A stretch of DNA of 64,000 nucleotides. Source: an uncultured Flavobacteriaceae bacterium (lineage in GTDB: Bacteria > Bacteroidota > Bacteroidia > Flavobacteriales > Flavobacteriaceae). The stretch lies in NCBI GenBank assembly GCA_937929935.1, contig CALFUL010000011.1, forward strand, positions 124,001-188,000, in the 5' to 3' direction. Made by a program: the position numbers and the translations under genes. The notes under the pieces were generated by a model. It saw only the letters and a program-made list of their open reading frames with translations. It was not told the DNA's origin and ran no database searches. Position 1 is the stretch's first letter; every line of letters begins with the position of its first letter. This document shows positions 1 through 7,857 of this stretch, piece after piece.

Positions 1-318
1 CCTTGTCGATTCTAAAACACTATTTCCAGTAGTTTTCCAATGGTTTTTGGTTGTAGTTTTAACTTCAATTCCATAAAAGTCATTAGCAACTATATCTGGA
101 AATTTTTGTCCTCCCCATTCTACAATTGTTCCTTCGAAATTTGTGCCTACGGCTAACTCTGACATTAGCCCACAAACATAAGGTTCAAGTTTGTTGCCCC
201 TTAATTGCTCAATCTTTTTTGGTGATTTCTTTGCGTGAACATTTAATTCAACAATTGTAGAATCTAATAAAGCGTTGAACTCATCTTTATGTGGTTCTGA
301 ATTAACTGATACTACCAT
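1..318 (-). CDS. Type II restriction endonuclease, N-terminal part (cut by window edge)
   Basis: 106 residues are visible from an ATG at 318; the gene runs off the left edge with no stop. The ATG overlaps the methylase stop codon by one base (TAATG), so the two are translationally coupled. Residues 74-87 carry P-D, nine residues, then E-V-K, the PD-(D/E)xK nuclease signature; Glu54 could be the helix Glu of the fold. Being third in an operon behind a regulator and a C5 methylase, it is most likely the matching restriction enzyme. The recognition sequence cannot be read from this fragment. Basis: motif seen, function inferred from context. Confidence 0.75.
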   Translation of the reverse strand, partial: MVVSVNSEPHKDEFNALLDSTIVELNVHAKKSPKKIEQLRGNKLEPYVCGLMSELAVGTNFEGTIVEWGGQKFPDIVANDFYGIEVKTTTKNHWKTTGNSVLESTR

Positions 319-1676
319 TATTTTTTAAAATATAAATCCCAAACATTTTCTATTCTCTTTGCTAAATTGTATGCCAGTAGTGGCGGAACAGCATTGCCAA
401 TTACTTTATAAGCCTTAGATGGACTTACCAAATATGAACCTTTCCTACCTTGTTTGTTTGCGATTACAAATTCATAATCAGGCGGAAAAGTTTGAATTAA
501 AGCACACTCTCTTGGTGTCAAACGTCTCTCTTTAAGTCCTTTAGAAAGTTCTTCGGTTAATATTCCTCCGTTCTTTTTCGATAATCTTCTAAACTCAATA
601 TTTCCGTGATGTTCTGCCCTAATTGTAGGGCTAATTCCATCTGGTTTTATTTCTATTTGACCTTGACAATGTTTACCCATAAATTTCGCTTTTGAGTAAA
701 ATTGTTGAGATAAATCTTTTGATTTTTCAGGCTCTTTAATATTAGAGAAAAGCTCTTTTAAATCTACGTGACGTTTTAAATCTTCTCCATCTGTTGTGTA
801 AGCGTGAGTTGGTTTTGGGTACGGATTGTATTTGTCTGAAATAATTTCCTTTTCTAATTGCTCAAGAGCTGATTTTTTTAATGCTGATTTCTTGATTCCA
901 ACAAAGAAAACTCGTTCTCTTGATTGTGGAACACCATAATCTGCTGCGTGCAAAACACGAGGATTTAAAACTAAATATCCATTGTCTCCAGCGGAAGAAA
1001 AGTCACTTTGAATAATATCTTTTACATTAGATAGGTTAACTAAACCTTTAACATTTTCTGCAATGAAAATTTTTGGTTGAGTAATCTCAATAACTTGTTT
1101 CATCCACATATAAAGCTGACCACGAGTTTCCTCGGTTGCTGTACTTTTTGTATTAAATTCTCCTTTATGATTTTTGTGTGAATCAAAACCGTTTCGTTTT
1201 CCTGCAATGCTAAAATCTTGACAAGGAAAACCACCAGTTACAATGTCTATTTTTTTAGGAAAAACCTTTGTTCCACTTTGATGCAGTTTTACCAAATCGA
1301 CTATGCTGTCTGTTTGGTAATCTTCTGCGTTGTGTCCTCTTTTTGAAAAATAGTTTACCCAAGCGTTTCTTGCATCTTTTAAAATGTCATTTGCAAAAAC
1401 TGTTTTAAAGCGTGTTTTTGAGAGTTTTACAAAGTTATTTTCAAGTTCTTTGTTTATAAAATCAGGGTTTAAAATCTCGTTTACAGACGATTTTAAAACT
1501 GAAAAATCTCCCTCAAAACCTAAATCCATTCCTCCACAACCAGAAAACAAGGAAAGCATATTTAAGGTAGATTTTCCTTTTTGCTCTTTCTTTTCTGATT
1601 TTTGGTAGAATTTTACAGTCAATTGAGGTTCCTCAACTATGCTTGTATTTTCTTTATCAGTTATTAATGTTCGCAT
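318..1676 (-). CDS. DNA (cytosine-5) methyltransferase of a type II R-M system
   Basis: Transfers methyl from S-adenosylmethionine to C5 of cytosine, protecting host DNA from the partner nuclease. All core motifs are present in order: motif I LFSGCGGMDLGF near residues 43-54, motif IV GGFPCQDFS at 148-156 with catalytic Cys152, ENV of motif VI at 207-209, QSRERVFFVG at 251-260, and motif X GNAVPP at 427-432. The stretch of about 285-390 before the PREC/QTFP motif should be the target recognition domain. At 452 aa it is full length. A basic tail of about 38 residues precedes motif I, and Met40 is a possible later start. It begins two bases after the regulator stop. Confidence 0.93.
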   Translation of the reverse strand: MRTLITDKENTSIVEEPQLTVKFYQKSEKKEQKGKSTLNMLSLFSGCGGMDLGFEGDFSVLKSSVNEILNPDFINKELENNFVKLSKTRFKTVFANDILKDARNAWVNYFSKRGHNAEDYQTDSIVDLVKLHQSGTKVFPKKIDIVTGGFPCQDFSIAGKRNGFDSHKNHKGEFNTKSTATEETRGQLYMWMKQVIEITQPKIFIAENVKGLVNLSNVKDIIQSDFSSAGDNGYLVLNPRVLHAADYGVPQSRERVFFVGIKKSALKKSALEQLEKEIISDKYNPYPKPTHAYTTDGEDLKRHVDLKELFSNIKEPEKSKDLSQQFYSKAKFMGKHCQGQIEIKPDGISPTIRAEHHGNIEFRRLSKKNGGILTEELSKGLKERRLTPRECALIQTFPPDYEFVIANKQGRKGSYLVSPSKAYKVIGNAVPPLLAYNLAKRIENVWDLYFKK

Positions 1677-1678
1677 AG

Positions 1679-1987
1679 TTAGTTTTGAATTGGATGTGAT
1701 TTTAAATATTTGATTTTTTTCTCTGCTACTTTTAGCACTTTACTTGCACAATCTTCATCTACAATTTCATAAGCAATTTTGTCGCTTATAAATTGTATTA
1801 AAAGTTCGTCTTTATCGAGTTTTAATATTTCTGCAAGTTTGTCCAACATTTCTTTTGTTGGTTTTCGCTCGTTTCTTTCGATTTTACTCAATATTGCTTG
1901 GTCGATATCGACATAAGCTGATACATGTCTTAAAAAAAGTCCGAGAGCTTGTCTTTTATTTCGTAAGATTTGTCCGATTGTTTCCAT
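1679..1987 (-). CDS. XRE-type HTH regulator, controller protein of the R-M operon
   Basis: A 102-residue protein with an N-terminal lambda-repressor-like helix-turn-helix (about residues 5-58, with LSKIERNERKPTKEMLDKLA typical of XRE recognition and following helices) and a short charged tail. Small XRE proteins in front of restriction-modification genes are controller (C) proteins that time nuclease expression after the operon enters a new cell. Here it is first in the order regulator-methylase-nuclease and probably binds the inverted repeat over its own promoter. The role is inferred from family and position. It could also act simply as a repressor of the methylase operon. Confidence 0.85.
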   Translation of the reverse strand: METIGQILRNKRQALGLFLRHVSAYVDIDQAILSKIERNERKPTKEMLDKLAEILKLDKDELLIQFISDKIAYEIVDEDCASKVLKVAEKKIKYLKSHPIQN

Positions 1988-2002
1988 TTTGAATATTGTT
2001 AC

Positions 2003-2047
2003 TTGACAACAAGTGTCAAATATAGTTTGTCAAATTTTGGAAAGCAA
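2003..2047 (-). promoter_or_regulatory. R-M operon promoter with overlapping inverted-repeat operator
   Basis: Read on the minus strand, TTG (2047-2045), 20 bases, then TATATTTG (2024-2017) fits the Bacteroidota TTG/TAnnTTTG promoter, and the regulator ATG follows about 30 bases on. The -7 box is overlapped by an inverted repeat TTGAC-7 bases-GTCAA (2003-2019), and a third GTCAA half-site lies at 2029-2033. A repeat on top of the -7 box fits autoregulation by the downstream XRE protein. The site is seen; binding is inferred. Confidence 0.6.
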
Positions 2048-2165
2048 GAAATTCATGTCACTTTCGTTTTTAAAAAATACGAATATAGAGTCCATTTAAA
2101 TAAAGCTCTTGGTTAAACGCTAAAGCTAACAATTGAAGAACAAAAATAGTTGTTTAACTTTTATG

Positions 2166-2195
2166 TTTATTTATTATGCATGCATAATAAATAAA
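2166..2195. promoter_or_regulatory. Perfect 30-base palindrome upstream of nitronate monooxygenase
   Basis: Two 15-base arms meet without a loop at the centre ATGCATGCAT (2176-2185); flanks are AT-rich (TTTATTTATT / AATAAATAAA). It has no T-run placing it as a terminator and sits just ahead of the candidate -7 box at 2203-2210, covering the -33 region. It therefore looks like an operator for an unknown dimeric regulator, though a role in DNA structure cannot be excluded. Confidence 0.55.
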
Positions 2196-2202
2196 AAAGC
2201 CG

Positions 2203-2210
2203 TAGTTTTG
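2203..2210 (+). promoter_or_regulatory. Candidate -7 box for nitronate monooxygenase gene
   Basis: TAGTTTTG matches TAnnTTTG and lies 60 bases before the ATG at 2271. No clear TTG lies at the right distance upstream, where the palindrome 2166-2195 sits, so an activator may substitute for the -33 contact. Confidence 0.45.
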
Positions 2211-2270
2211 AAAGTAGGCGAAAGTGCCTGAATTTTTATTGCTACTTTTAAGCTACTAAAAACAAAATCA

Positions 2271-3245
2271 ATGAGCGACAAACCTTCTTTTATCAAAGAC
2301 CTTTCTTTGCCGGCAATGGCAGCCCCTATGTTTCTAATTTCAGGACCAAAACTGGTTGTTGAATGTTGTAAAAACGGAATTGTTGGCACCTTTCCGGCGC
2401 TTAATCAACGTACCACTGAAGGTTTTGAAGAATGGCTCATTGAAATTAAAGCTGAACTTCAAAAGTTTGAAGAAGAGACGGGTAAAAAAGCCGCTCCGTT
2501 TGGCGTAAACCTTATTGTGCATCCTACCAACCCAAGGCTTGAGGCAGACATCAAAATGTGTGTCAAACATCAAGTACCTATTATTATAACCTCTTTAGGT
2601 GCTGTTTCAATGGTTGTTGATGCCATACATAGTTATGGCGGCTTGGTGTTTCACGATGTCATCAAAAAGCGTCATGCTGAAAAAGCTCAAGAAGCCGGTG
2701 TTGACGGCTTGATTCTCGTCGCTGCCGGAGCAGGTGGTCACGCAGGTACCATAAACCCAATGACGCTAGTAGCTGAAATAAAAAAGTTCTTTAAAAAGAC
2801 CATTTTACTCTCTGGTTGTATTAGTACCGGACGTGATATTGCATCAGCCTTGCAAATGGGTGCTGACTTAGCATATATGGGAACACGTTTTATCAATACA
2901 GATGAAGCGAAAGCTCCAGACGAATACAAGAAAATGATTATTGATGCCGGTGCTAGTGATGTGACCTATACGGCTGCGATTTCTGGCGTACATGCGAACT
3001 TCTTAGGGGCTAGTTTGAAAGCTGCAGGAATTACCGAAGAGGACTTGAAAAAAGACAGAAAAATAGATTTCGGAAAAGAATTAGATACTGAAGCTAAAGC
3101 ATGGAAGACTATTTGGTCAGCTGGCCAAGGTTCTGCTTTGATTGATGATGCTGTTCCTGTTTCTGAATTGGTAGCTACGTTGAAAATTGAATTCAAGTCT
3201 GCTATTGAAGCGCAGTACAAAATGTTAGAAACCTATCCGAAGTAA
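2271..3245 (+). CDS. Nitronate monooxygenase family flavoprotein (NPD/FabK-like)
   Basis: FMN-dependent TIM-barrel enzyme that oxidises alkyl nitronates to carbonyl compounds and nitrite; the family also includes FabK-type enoyl-ACP reductases. Visible marks are the N-terminal PMAAPMFLISGP (about 15-26), the phosphate-binding AAGAGGHAG at 151-159 with the candidate base His157, and LLSGCISTGRDIASALQMGA followed by GTRF, the second FMN-phosphate segment. The length of 324 aa is normal. It has its own promoter region with a long palindrome and is followed by a REP-like repeat. True substrate unknown; FabK activity is less likely because no fatty acid genes are near. Confidence 0.85.
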   Translation: MSDKPSFIKDLSLPAMAAPMFLISGPKLVVECCKNGIVGTFPALNQRTTEGFEEWLIEIKAELQKFEEETGKKAAPFGVNLIVHPTNPRLEADIKMCVKHQVPIIITSLGAVSMVVDAIHSYGGLVFHDVIKKRHAEKAQEAGVDGLILVAAGAGGHAGTINPMTLVAEIKKFFKKTILLSGCISTGRDIASALQMGADLAYMGTRFINTDEAKAPDEYKKMIIDAGASDVTYTAAISGVHANFLGASLKAAGITEEDLKKDRKIDFGKELDTEAKAWKTIWSAGQGSALIDDAVPVSELVATLKIEFKSAIEAQYKMLETYPK

Positions 3246-3247
3246 AT

Positions 3248-3276
3248 AAAGCCCCCTAACCCCCAAAGGGGGAATT
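3248..3276. repeat. REP-like GC-rich palindrome, copy 1
   Basis: Contains CCCCCAAAGGGGG preceded by GCCCCCTAA. It lies between the stop of the nitronate monooxygenase and the start of the YheT-like gene. It belongs to the family also seen at 10949, 17342, 17456, 20852, 33608 and 38811-38936. It may also serve as a transcription stop, but no long T-run follows. Confidence 0.7.
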
Positions 3277-3284
3277 GATTGTTT

Positions 3285-4247
3285 ATGCCACTTATCTCTT
3301 CTTCGTATAATCCGCCATTTTTGTTCAAAAACGGACATTTTTCGACGATTTATGCCGGAATTTGGCGAAAAATAACTCATTTTGAGCAAAAAAGAGAAAG
3401 AATTGAATTGCCAGATTCTGACTTTTTAGACCTTGATTGGAGCTTTTCTTCTTCAAAATCTAACAAAGTAACTATTCTTATTCATGGCCTAGAGGGCAAT
3501 GCCCAACGTGCCTATATTCAAGGTAGCGCCAAACACCTCAATGAAAACGGTTTCGATGTTTGCGCCCTAAATCTGAGGACTTGTAGTGGAGAACTAAATC
3601 GTTTATTCCGTTCTTACCATTCTGGGGCTACCGAAGACCTAGACGCTGTTGTACAACATATTTTGAAACACAAAAATTATACTGAAATTTATCTCAAAGG
3701 CTTCAGTCTAGGCGGAAATATGACTTTGAAATATTTAGGCGAAGACCGAAGCATTCCTAAAGAAATTAAAGCCGCCATGGCAGTATCAGTACCCTGTAGT
3801 TTGCACAGTTCATGCAAAGCTCTATTAAAGCCTATTAACATGGCTTATGCGAAACGATTCAAAAAAAATTTGATTGATAAATTAAAACTGAAGCAAGAAC
3901 AATTTCCTGAAAAAATATCAAATGATGATATTAAAAAAGTAGTTACGCTTAAAGATTTTGATGATGTGTACACAAGTCGCGCTCATGGTTTCAAAGATGC
4001 TTTAGACTATTATGAAAAAAGCAGCTGTTTGCAATTCTTACCTAACATTAAAACGCCCGTACTACTTCTTAATGCTGAAAACGATTCTTTTTTGGGGCCC
4101 GAATGTTATCCGAAGAAAATAGCCGAACAAAATGATAACCTTTTTTTTGAAATTTCAAAATACGGTGGGCATGTAGGCTTTTATGGCACCAATAATATAA
4201 CCTACAGTGAAAAAAGAGTGATTCAATTCTTTCAAAAAAACAATTAG
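3285..4247 (+). CDS. YheT-family alpha/beta hydrolase
   Basis: Serine hydrolase or esterase of the YheT/EMB8 type, probably cytosolic or membrane-associated. The oxyanion-loop motif LIHGLEGN, the nucleophile elbow GFSLGG, the acid region NAENDSFLGPECYP and the histidine segment GGHVGF all appear in the expected order. The ATG at 3285 is chosen: the slightly longer reading starts with a TTG (3279) at the edge of the REP repeat. About 320 aa is typical. Substrate unknown; relatives act on short-chain esters. Confidence 0.85.
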   Translation: MPLISSSYNPPFLFKNGHFSTIYAGIWRKITHFEQKRERIELPDSDFLDLDWSFSSSKSNKVTILIHGLEGNAQRAYIQGSAKHLNENGFDVCALNLRTCSGELNRLFRSYHSGATEDLDAVVQHILKHKNYTEIYLKGFSLGGNMTLKYLGEDRSIPKEIKAAMAVSVPCSLHSSCKALLKPINMAYAKRFKKNLIDKLKLKQEQFPEKISNDDIKKVVTLKDFDDVYTSRAHGFKDALDYYEKSSCLQFLPNIKTPVLLLNAENDSFLGPECYPKKIAEQNDNLFFEISKYGGHVGFYGTNNITYSEKRVIQFFQKNN

Positions 4248-4335
4248 TCCTCTTAAAAAAAGGCTTTTCAATATACTAAATTGATAAATATTTTGTTGTA
4301 TTTTCTTACAATTTATATTTTTACACCAAATATTG

Positions 4336-4872
4336 ATGAAACCTTACTTGCTTTTAATTGTTCTATGTATATCTACCATTTCTATTGGGCAAACTATTGA
4401 CGCTCAAAATTTACAGCGCATTTCTCACAATGATGAAAACGCAACAAATACTCCTAACGCATTTCTGTCAAGAAGTGATATTACAGGCACGCCTGATGAA
4501 GGCGCACTTTTTTATGACAATACCACTAAAAACGTATATGTTTTTAATGACAATGGTTGGCAACGTCTTTATAAAGCACCTCAAATCATAGAAATTACAG
4601 GAAATTATACCTTATCAGAAATAGATGACGGCAATGTTATAAAAGCTAAAAGCTCAACTGGCCTAACGCTAACTGTACCTTTAAACTTACCTGTTGGATT
4701 CAATGTGAGTGTCTATCAAACTGACACAGGTCAAGTAACTATATCGGGTACTATAGGCGTTAGTTTATTGAACAGATTAAGTTGTTTTGTTACTGCCGGA
4801 AAAGATGCAGGCGCAGGCATAATTTGTACTGAGAACAACACCTTTCATATTACTGGTGATCTTACTGATTAA
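4336..4872 (+). CDS. Secreted protein of unknown function, phage-fibre-like C-terminal domain
   Basis: Begins with a clear signal peptide (KPYLLLIVLCISTISIGQ, cleavage after about residue 18). The middle part resembles Bacteroidota cell-surface proteins (GTPDEGALFYDNTTKNVYVF, an element also common in tail-fibre head regions). The C-terminal half has the GNYTLSEIDDGNVI and VTISGTIG pattern of beta-structured fibre tips. ATG 4336 is used; the base triplet at 4333 is TTG. It ends three bases before the next gene, so the two are one unit and probably sit together outside the cell. No enzyme motif seen. Confidence 0.55.
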   Translation: MKPYLLLIVLCISTISIGQTIDAQNLQRISHNDENATNTPNAFLSRSDITGTPDEGALFYDNTTKNVYVFNDNGWQRLYKAPQIIEITGNYTLSEIDDGNVIKAKSSTGLTLTVPLNLPVGFNVSVYQTDTGQVTISGTIGVSLLNRLSCFVTAGKDAGAGIICTENNTFHITGDLTD

Positions 4873-4875
4873 CTT

Positions 4876-5787
4876 ATGAGAAAGTTAATTTTTATCATAC
4901 TCTTTTTGATGACATGGTCAGTAGCTGGCCAAGTAGCGCAATGGAATAAATTTCCCTCTTTACGGCCATCTTGTTACAAAGGCGCTGCTGATCAAGAGCT
5001 TGGAAAAAATGCTGCTTTCGCCTTCGCATTACGCAAATTATATCCAGATTATAAAGGTGCGTTAATTCAACTAAGACGAGCTTCAGACAATGCTACCCAA
5101 GATTTTTATGCAACAACTAATGATGCCATTGATTTAGTTGAAATTGATTTATGGCGCGCAGGTAGTGCAGTTTATGTAACCAAATGGTATGACCAAAGTT
5201 GCCAAAAACGAAATGCCCAACAAGCAATACAAAGCCAACAACCCCGATTTTTTCCTGATGTGAACCTACCTTATTTTCAAGGCAGCGGTAACGCTCAATA
5301 TTTAACTATTGACACCCCAAACGGACTACAAGATGTTACTACAAATGGTGTTCAAGGCACAGTAATTTCAATACTACGAGCTACCCTTCGAAATCAACAC
5401 ACTTTTGGCGTTTTAGTAGGTCGCGACCGGTGGTCTGCACACGGCACATGGAGCAATAGTCGATTCTATTTCGACCCAGGCATTTGTTGCAATAATCCAA
5501 GAGAATTTTACAATGCTGATGGCATTAACGTATGGGCTCAGTATTCATTTGTTCGAACAGCAACCAATGTAATTATGCGTAAAAATAACGTTCAGCGTGT
5601 GAATGGTTCATTTACAAACGGAGATTGCACCTTAACCGAAGATTTTGCTATTGGTTGGGCAACTGGTAGTCAACCTACCTATGCCGCTACTACATCTTTC
5701 AATGAATTTATTATGTTTGATACGGATATTAGTCAAGCGCGAATTTCAGACTTTGAACAAAAACAAATAAATTTTTGGAATTTATAA
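4876..5787 (+). CDS. Secreted protein with arabinofuranosidase-B-like (ArabFuran-catal/LamG-type) domain
   Basis: A signal peptide (about residues 1-18) precedes a single domain. AFALRKLYPDYKGALIQLRR, SSDNATQDFYATTND-like text, TKWYDQS and the repeated R/N pattern recall the catalytic-domain family named for GH54 alpha-L-arabinofuranosidase B. In Bacteroidota and phages this fold often serves as a lectin-like module rather than a proven enzyme. It shares a unit with the preceding gene (gap three bases). Cysteine pairs (PSCYK, QSCQ, GICCNN) suggest disulphides in the exported form. Family assignment rests on motif memory and is moderate. Confidence 0.55.
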   Translation: MRKLIFIILFLMTWSVAGQVAQWNKFPSLRPSCYKGAADQELGKNAAFAFALRKLYPDYKGALIQLRRASDNATQDFYATTNDAIDLVEIDLWRAGSAVYVTKWYDQSCQKRNAQQAIQSQQPRFFPDVNLPYFQGSGNAQYLTIDTPNGLQDVTTNGVQGTVISILRATLRNQHTFGVLVGRDRWSAHGTWSNSRFYFDPGICCNNPREFYNADGINVWAQYSFVRTATNVIMRKNNVQRVNGSFTNGDCTLTEDFAIGWATGSQPTYAATTSFNEFIMFDTDISQARISDFEQKQINFWNL

Positions 5788-5844
5788 TTCTATTGGCTTT
5801 CTTTAATTTTCCTAATAATTAATAAAAGATTTAATTCAACATAA

Positions 5845-6321
5845 ATGAAGAAATTACTCTATGTATTTGCACTAACAGCCTTGATTAGTAGTTGTGGCGA
5901 AAAGAAAGAAGGTAAGAAAGATGGTTTTGAAATGAACCGCACTAAAACAGAAACGAAAGCAGCTGCAAATGAAGGTGTTCCTGTTGATATGGATAATGAT
6001 GGTGTTGGCCCGTATAAAAATATTAAATTTTCGAAAGATATAAATACTGAATTAGCAGCTGTTGGAGAAGCAAAATACAGTGCTATTTGTACTGCATGTC
6101 ATATGGCAGAACAACGCATGATTGGCCCAGCTTTAAAAGGTGTTTATGACAGAAGGAGTCCGGCGTGGGTTATGAACATGATTAAAAACCCTGATGGCAT
6201 GTTGAAAGAAGATCCAATTGCTAAGGCGCTTTTAAAAGAATATAACAATGCGATAATGCTGAATCAGAATTTAACTGATGAAGAAACTAAAGCGGTTGCT
6301 GAGTATTTGAGAACATTATAA
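5845..6321 (+). CDS. c-type cytochrome lipoprotein
   Basis: A lipoprotein signal with Cys17 (LISSCGEK) anchors it in the periplasm or outer membrane. After a low-complexity linker comes a single cytochrome c domain: the haem-binding CTACH, then a likely axial Met among MIGPALKGVYDRR or IMLNQN, and the closing helix LTDEETKAVAEYLRTL. 158 aa is usual for a monohaem carrier. It probably passes electrons to a terminal oxidase or a periplasmic reductase; no oxidase gene is near, so its partner is unknown. Confidence 0.88.
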   Translation: MKKLLYVFALTALISSCGEKKEGKKDGFEMNRTKTETKAAANEGVPVDMDNDGVGPYKNIKFSKDINTELAAVGEAKYSAICTACHMAEQRMIGPALKGVYDRRSPAWVMNMIKNPDGMLKEDPIAKALLKEYNNAIMLNQNLTDEETKAVAEYLRTL

Positions 6322-6333
6322 AATCAATAAAAG

Positions 6334-7839
6334 ATGCTATTACCGTTTTTGGTAAATCTTTCAAAATATTCTTTTTATTTATTATTTTTTATTCTCCAGT
6401 TTAGTTTTTCTCAAACAACAAGAAAGTTAACATTTACTGAGAGTCCTGAGTTTAAAGAAAATTTAAAGACTGATGAAATTATAGCTTTTCATACGTCCTC
6501 TTCTGGATTATTTGCTGTAATTAACAAGGCTAAAAAGAAAATAGTTGTTAATGTTTTCGATAAGACCTTTGCTAATGTAAATAGTCAAATTATTGATCAA
6601 TCAAAAAATGAAATCTTTGTTGGAAGCTATTCTTATCAAAACAAAGTAAAACTCTTTACCGAATTTGTTTCTAAAAAAGAAGCAAGATTACTTTTTCTAT
6701 ATACCCTCAATTTGGACTCTTTTTCAGTTGACAAGACTATCATTAAAGAAACAAGTGTCGATCGTCTTTTACTTTATTCCGAAATGAGTGAACATCAAAT
6801 AAAACTTGCTATCTCGCCAAACCAGAAATATATAGCTACTATTTCGGATAATATATTAAGAGAATATAATTCTTTTTCAAGTGGTTTATATGAGTCAGCA
6901 AACGACAGCGTAATTTATTTTAAAAATCACAGCGCATTTCCTGGTCAGTTTTTTGAATTAAAAGATGTGAAGGTTGATGAAAATGGAAATATATATTCTA
7001 TAGGCAAACTTTTTAAAGAAGGTAAAAGAGAAAGAGTTGGGGGTAATGCAAATTATGAATACGTTCTTAGTATTGTTTCGAAAGAAGAAAATAAAAGTTT
7101 GAATATCAAGTTAGATGATATCCATGTAGAGACTTTATCAATTTCATTACAAAAAGAGCAAATTCATTTACTTGGCCTGTATTCTGAAAAAAAATCTTCC
7201 TCTATAAAAGGTGTATGTAATTTCATTATTGATCCAAATAAAGTCATGTTAATAGAAAAGTACCTTAAACCTGTCGAACTTAATATTTTTAAGTCTTCGA
7301 ATATATTACCTTTTATACAAATCAAAGAAAAAGGTGAATTGACGGGGTTTAATTTAGATTATGTTATTCAGGCAAAAGACGGGTCTTCATATTTACTCGC
7401 CGAAAAATTCTATGTTACAAGTGCTCCTAGCAATAATAGTTTTGGTTCTGCAGGTGGCACAATATATCACTATGATGACATTATAATTTTCAAATTTAAT
7501 TCCGAAGGAAAACTTGATTGGGCCGAAAGTATTTTTAAAAAAGCAAATGAGCATACTTACAATGCCTTCTTGAAAAACGATGAACTTCATTTAATTCTCA
7601 ATTCAGGCAACAAGCTTACAAAAAAGAGAGATGGGCGAACCAAAGTTTCAAAAGGGCTATTGGAAAAACAAGCATTATACGATATTGTATTTCTAAAAAA
7701 TGGAGAAATTCGATATGACAAGATACTTAACTACAACGAAGGTTATCGGTATAATCCAAATCTAGGAAAGTATCAAAACAATCAGTTTGTAATGCCAAGC
7801 CATAAAGGAAGTAAAAAGCACTTTATGGTTCTAGAGTAA
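6334..7839 (+). CDS. Secreted protein of unknown function
   Basis: 501 aa with an N-terminal hydrophobic signal (about residues 3-26, ending FSFSQ). Repeated strand-turn units such as VDENGNIYSIGKLFKEGK and ISPNQKYIATISDN suggest a beta-propeller-like fold. The text YDIVFLKNGEIRYDKILNY near the end also fits a propeller or surface protein. I do not recognise a named family. It follows the cytochrome by 12 bases and ends 18 bases before the convergent SulP gene. It is probably periplasmic or surface-exposed; no function is proposed. Confidence 0.6.
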   Translation: MLLPFLVNLSKYSFYLLFFILQFSFSQTTRKLTFTESPEFKENLKTDEIIAFHTSSSGLFAVINKAKKKIVVNVFDKTFANVNSQIIDQSKNEIFVGSYSYQNKVKLFTEFVSKKEARLLFLYTLNLDSFSVDKTIIKETSVDRLLLYSEMSEHQIKLAISPNQKYIATISDNILREYNSFSSGLYESANDSVIYFKNHSAFPGQFFELKDVKVDENGNIYSIGKLFKEGKRERVGGNANYEYVLSIVSKEENKSLNIKLDDIHVETLSISLQKEQIHLLGLYSEKKSSSIKGVCNFIIDPNKVMLIEKYLKPVELNIFKSSNILPFIQIKEKGELTGFNLDYVIQAKDGSSYLLAEKFYVTSAPSNNSFGSAGGTIYHYDDIIIFKFNSEGKLDWAESIFKKANEHTYNAFLKNDELHLILNSGNKLTKKRDGRTKVSKGLLEKQALYDIVFLKNGEIRYDKILNYNEGYRYNPNLGKYQNNQFVMPSHKGSKKHFMVLE

Positions 7840-7857
7840 TTTTTATAATAATTCCCA

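Noticed and set aside
1384..1608. Plus-strand frame opposite the methylase
   Set aside because: It lies within the methylase N-terminal half, which has full motif order; no independent evidence.
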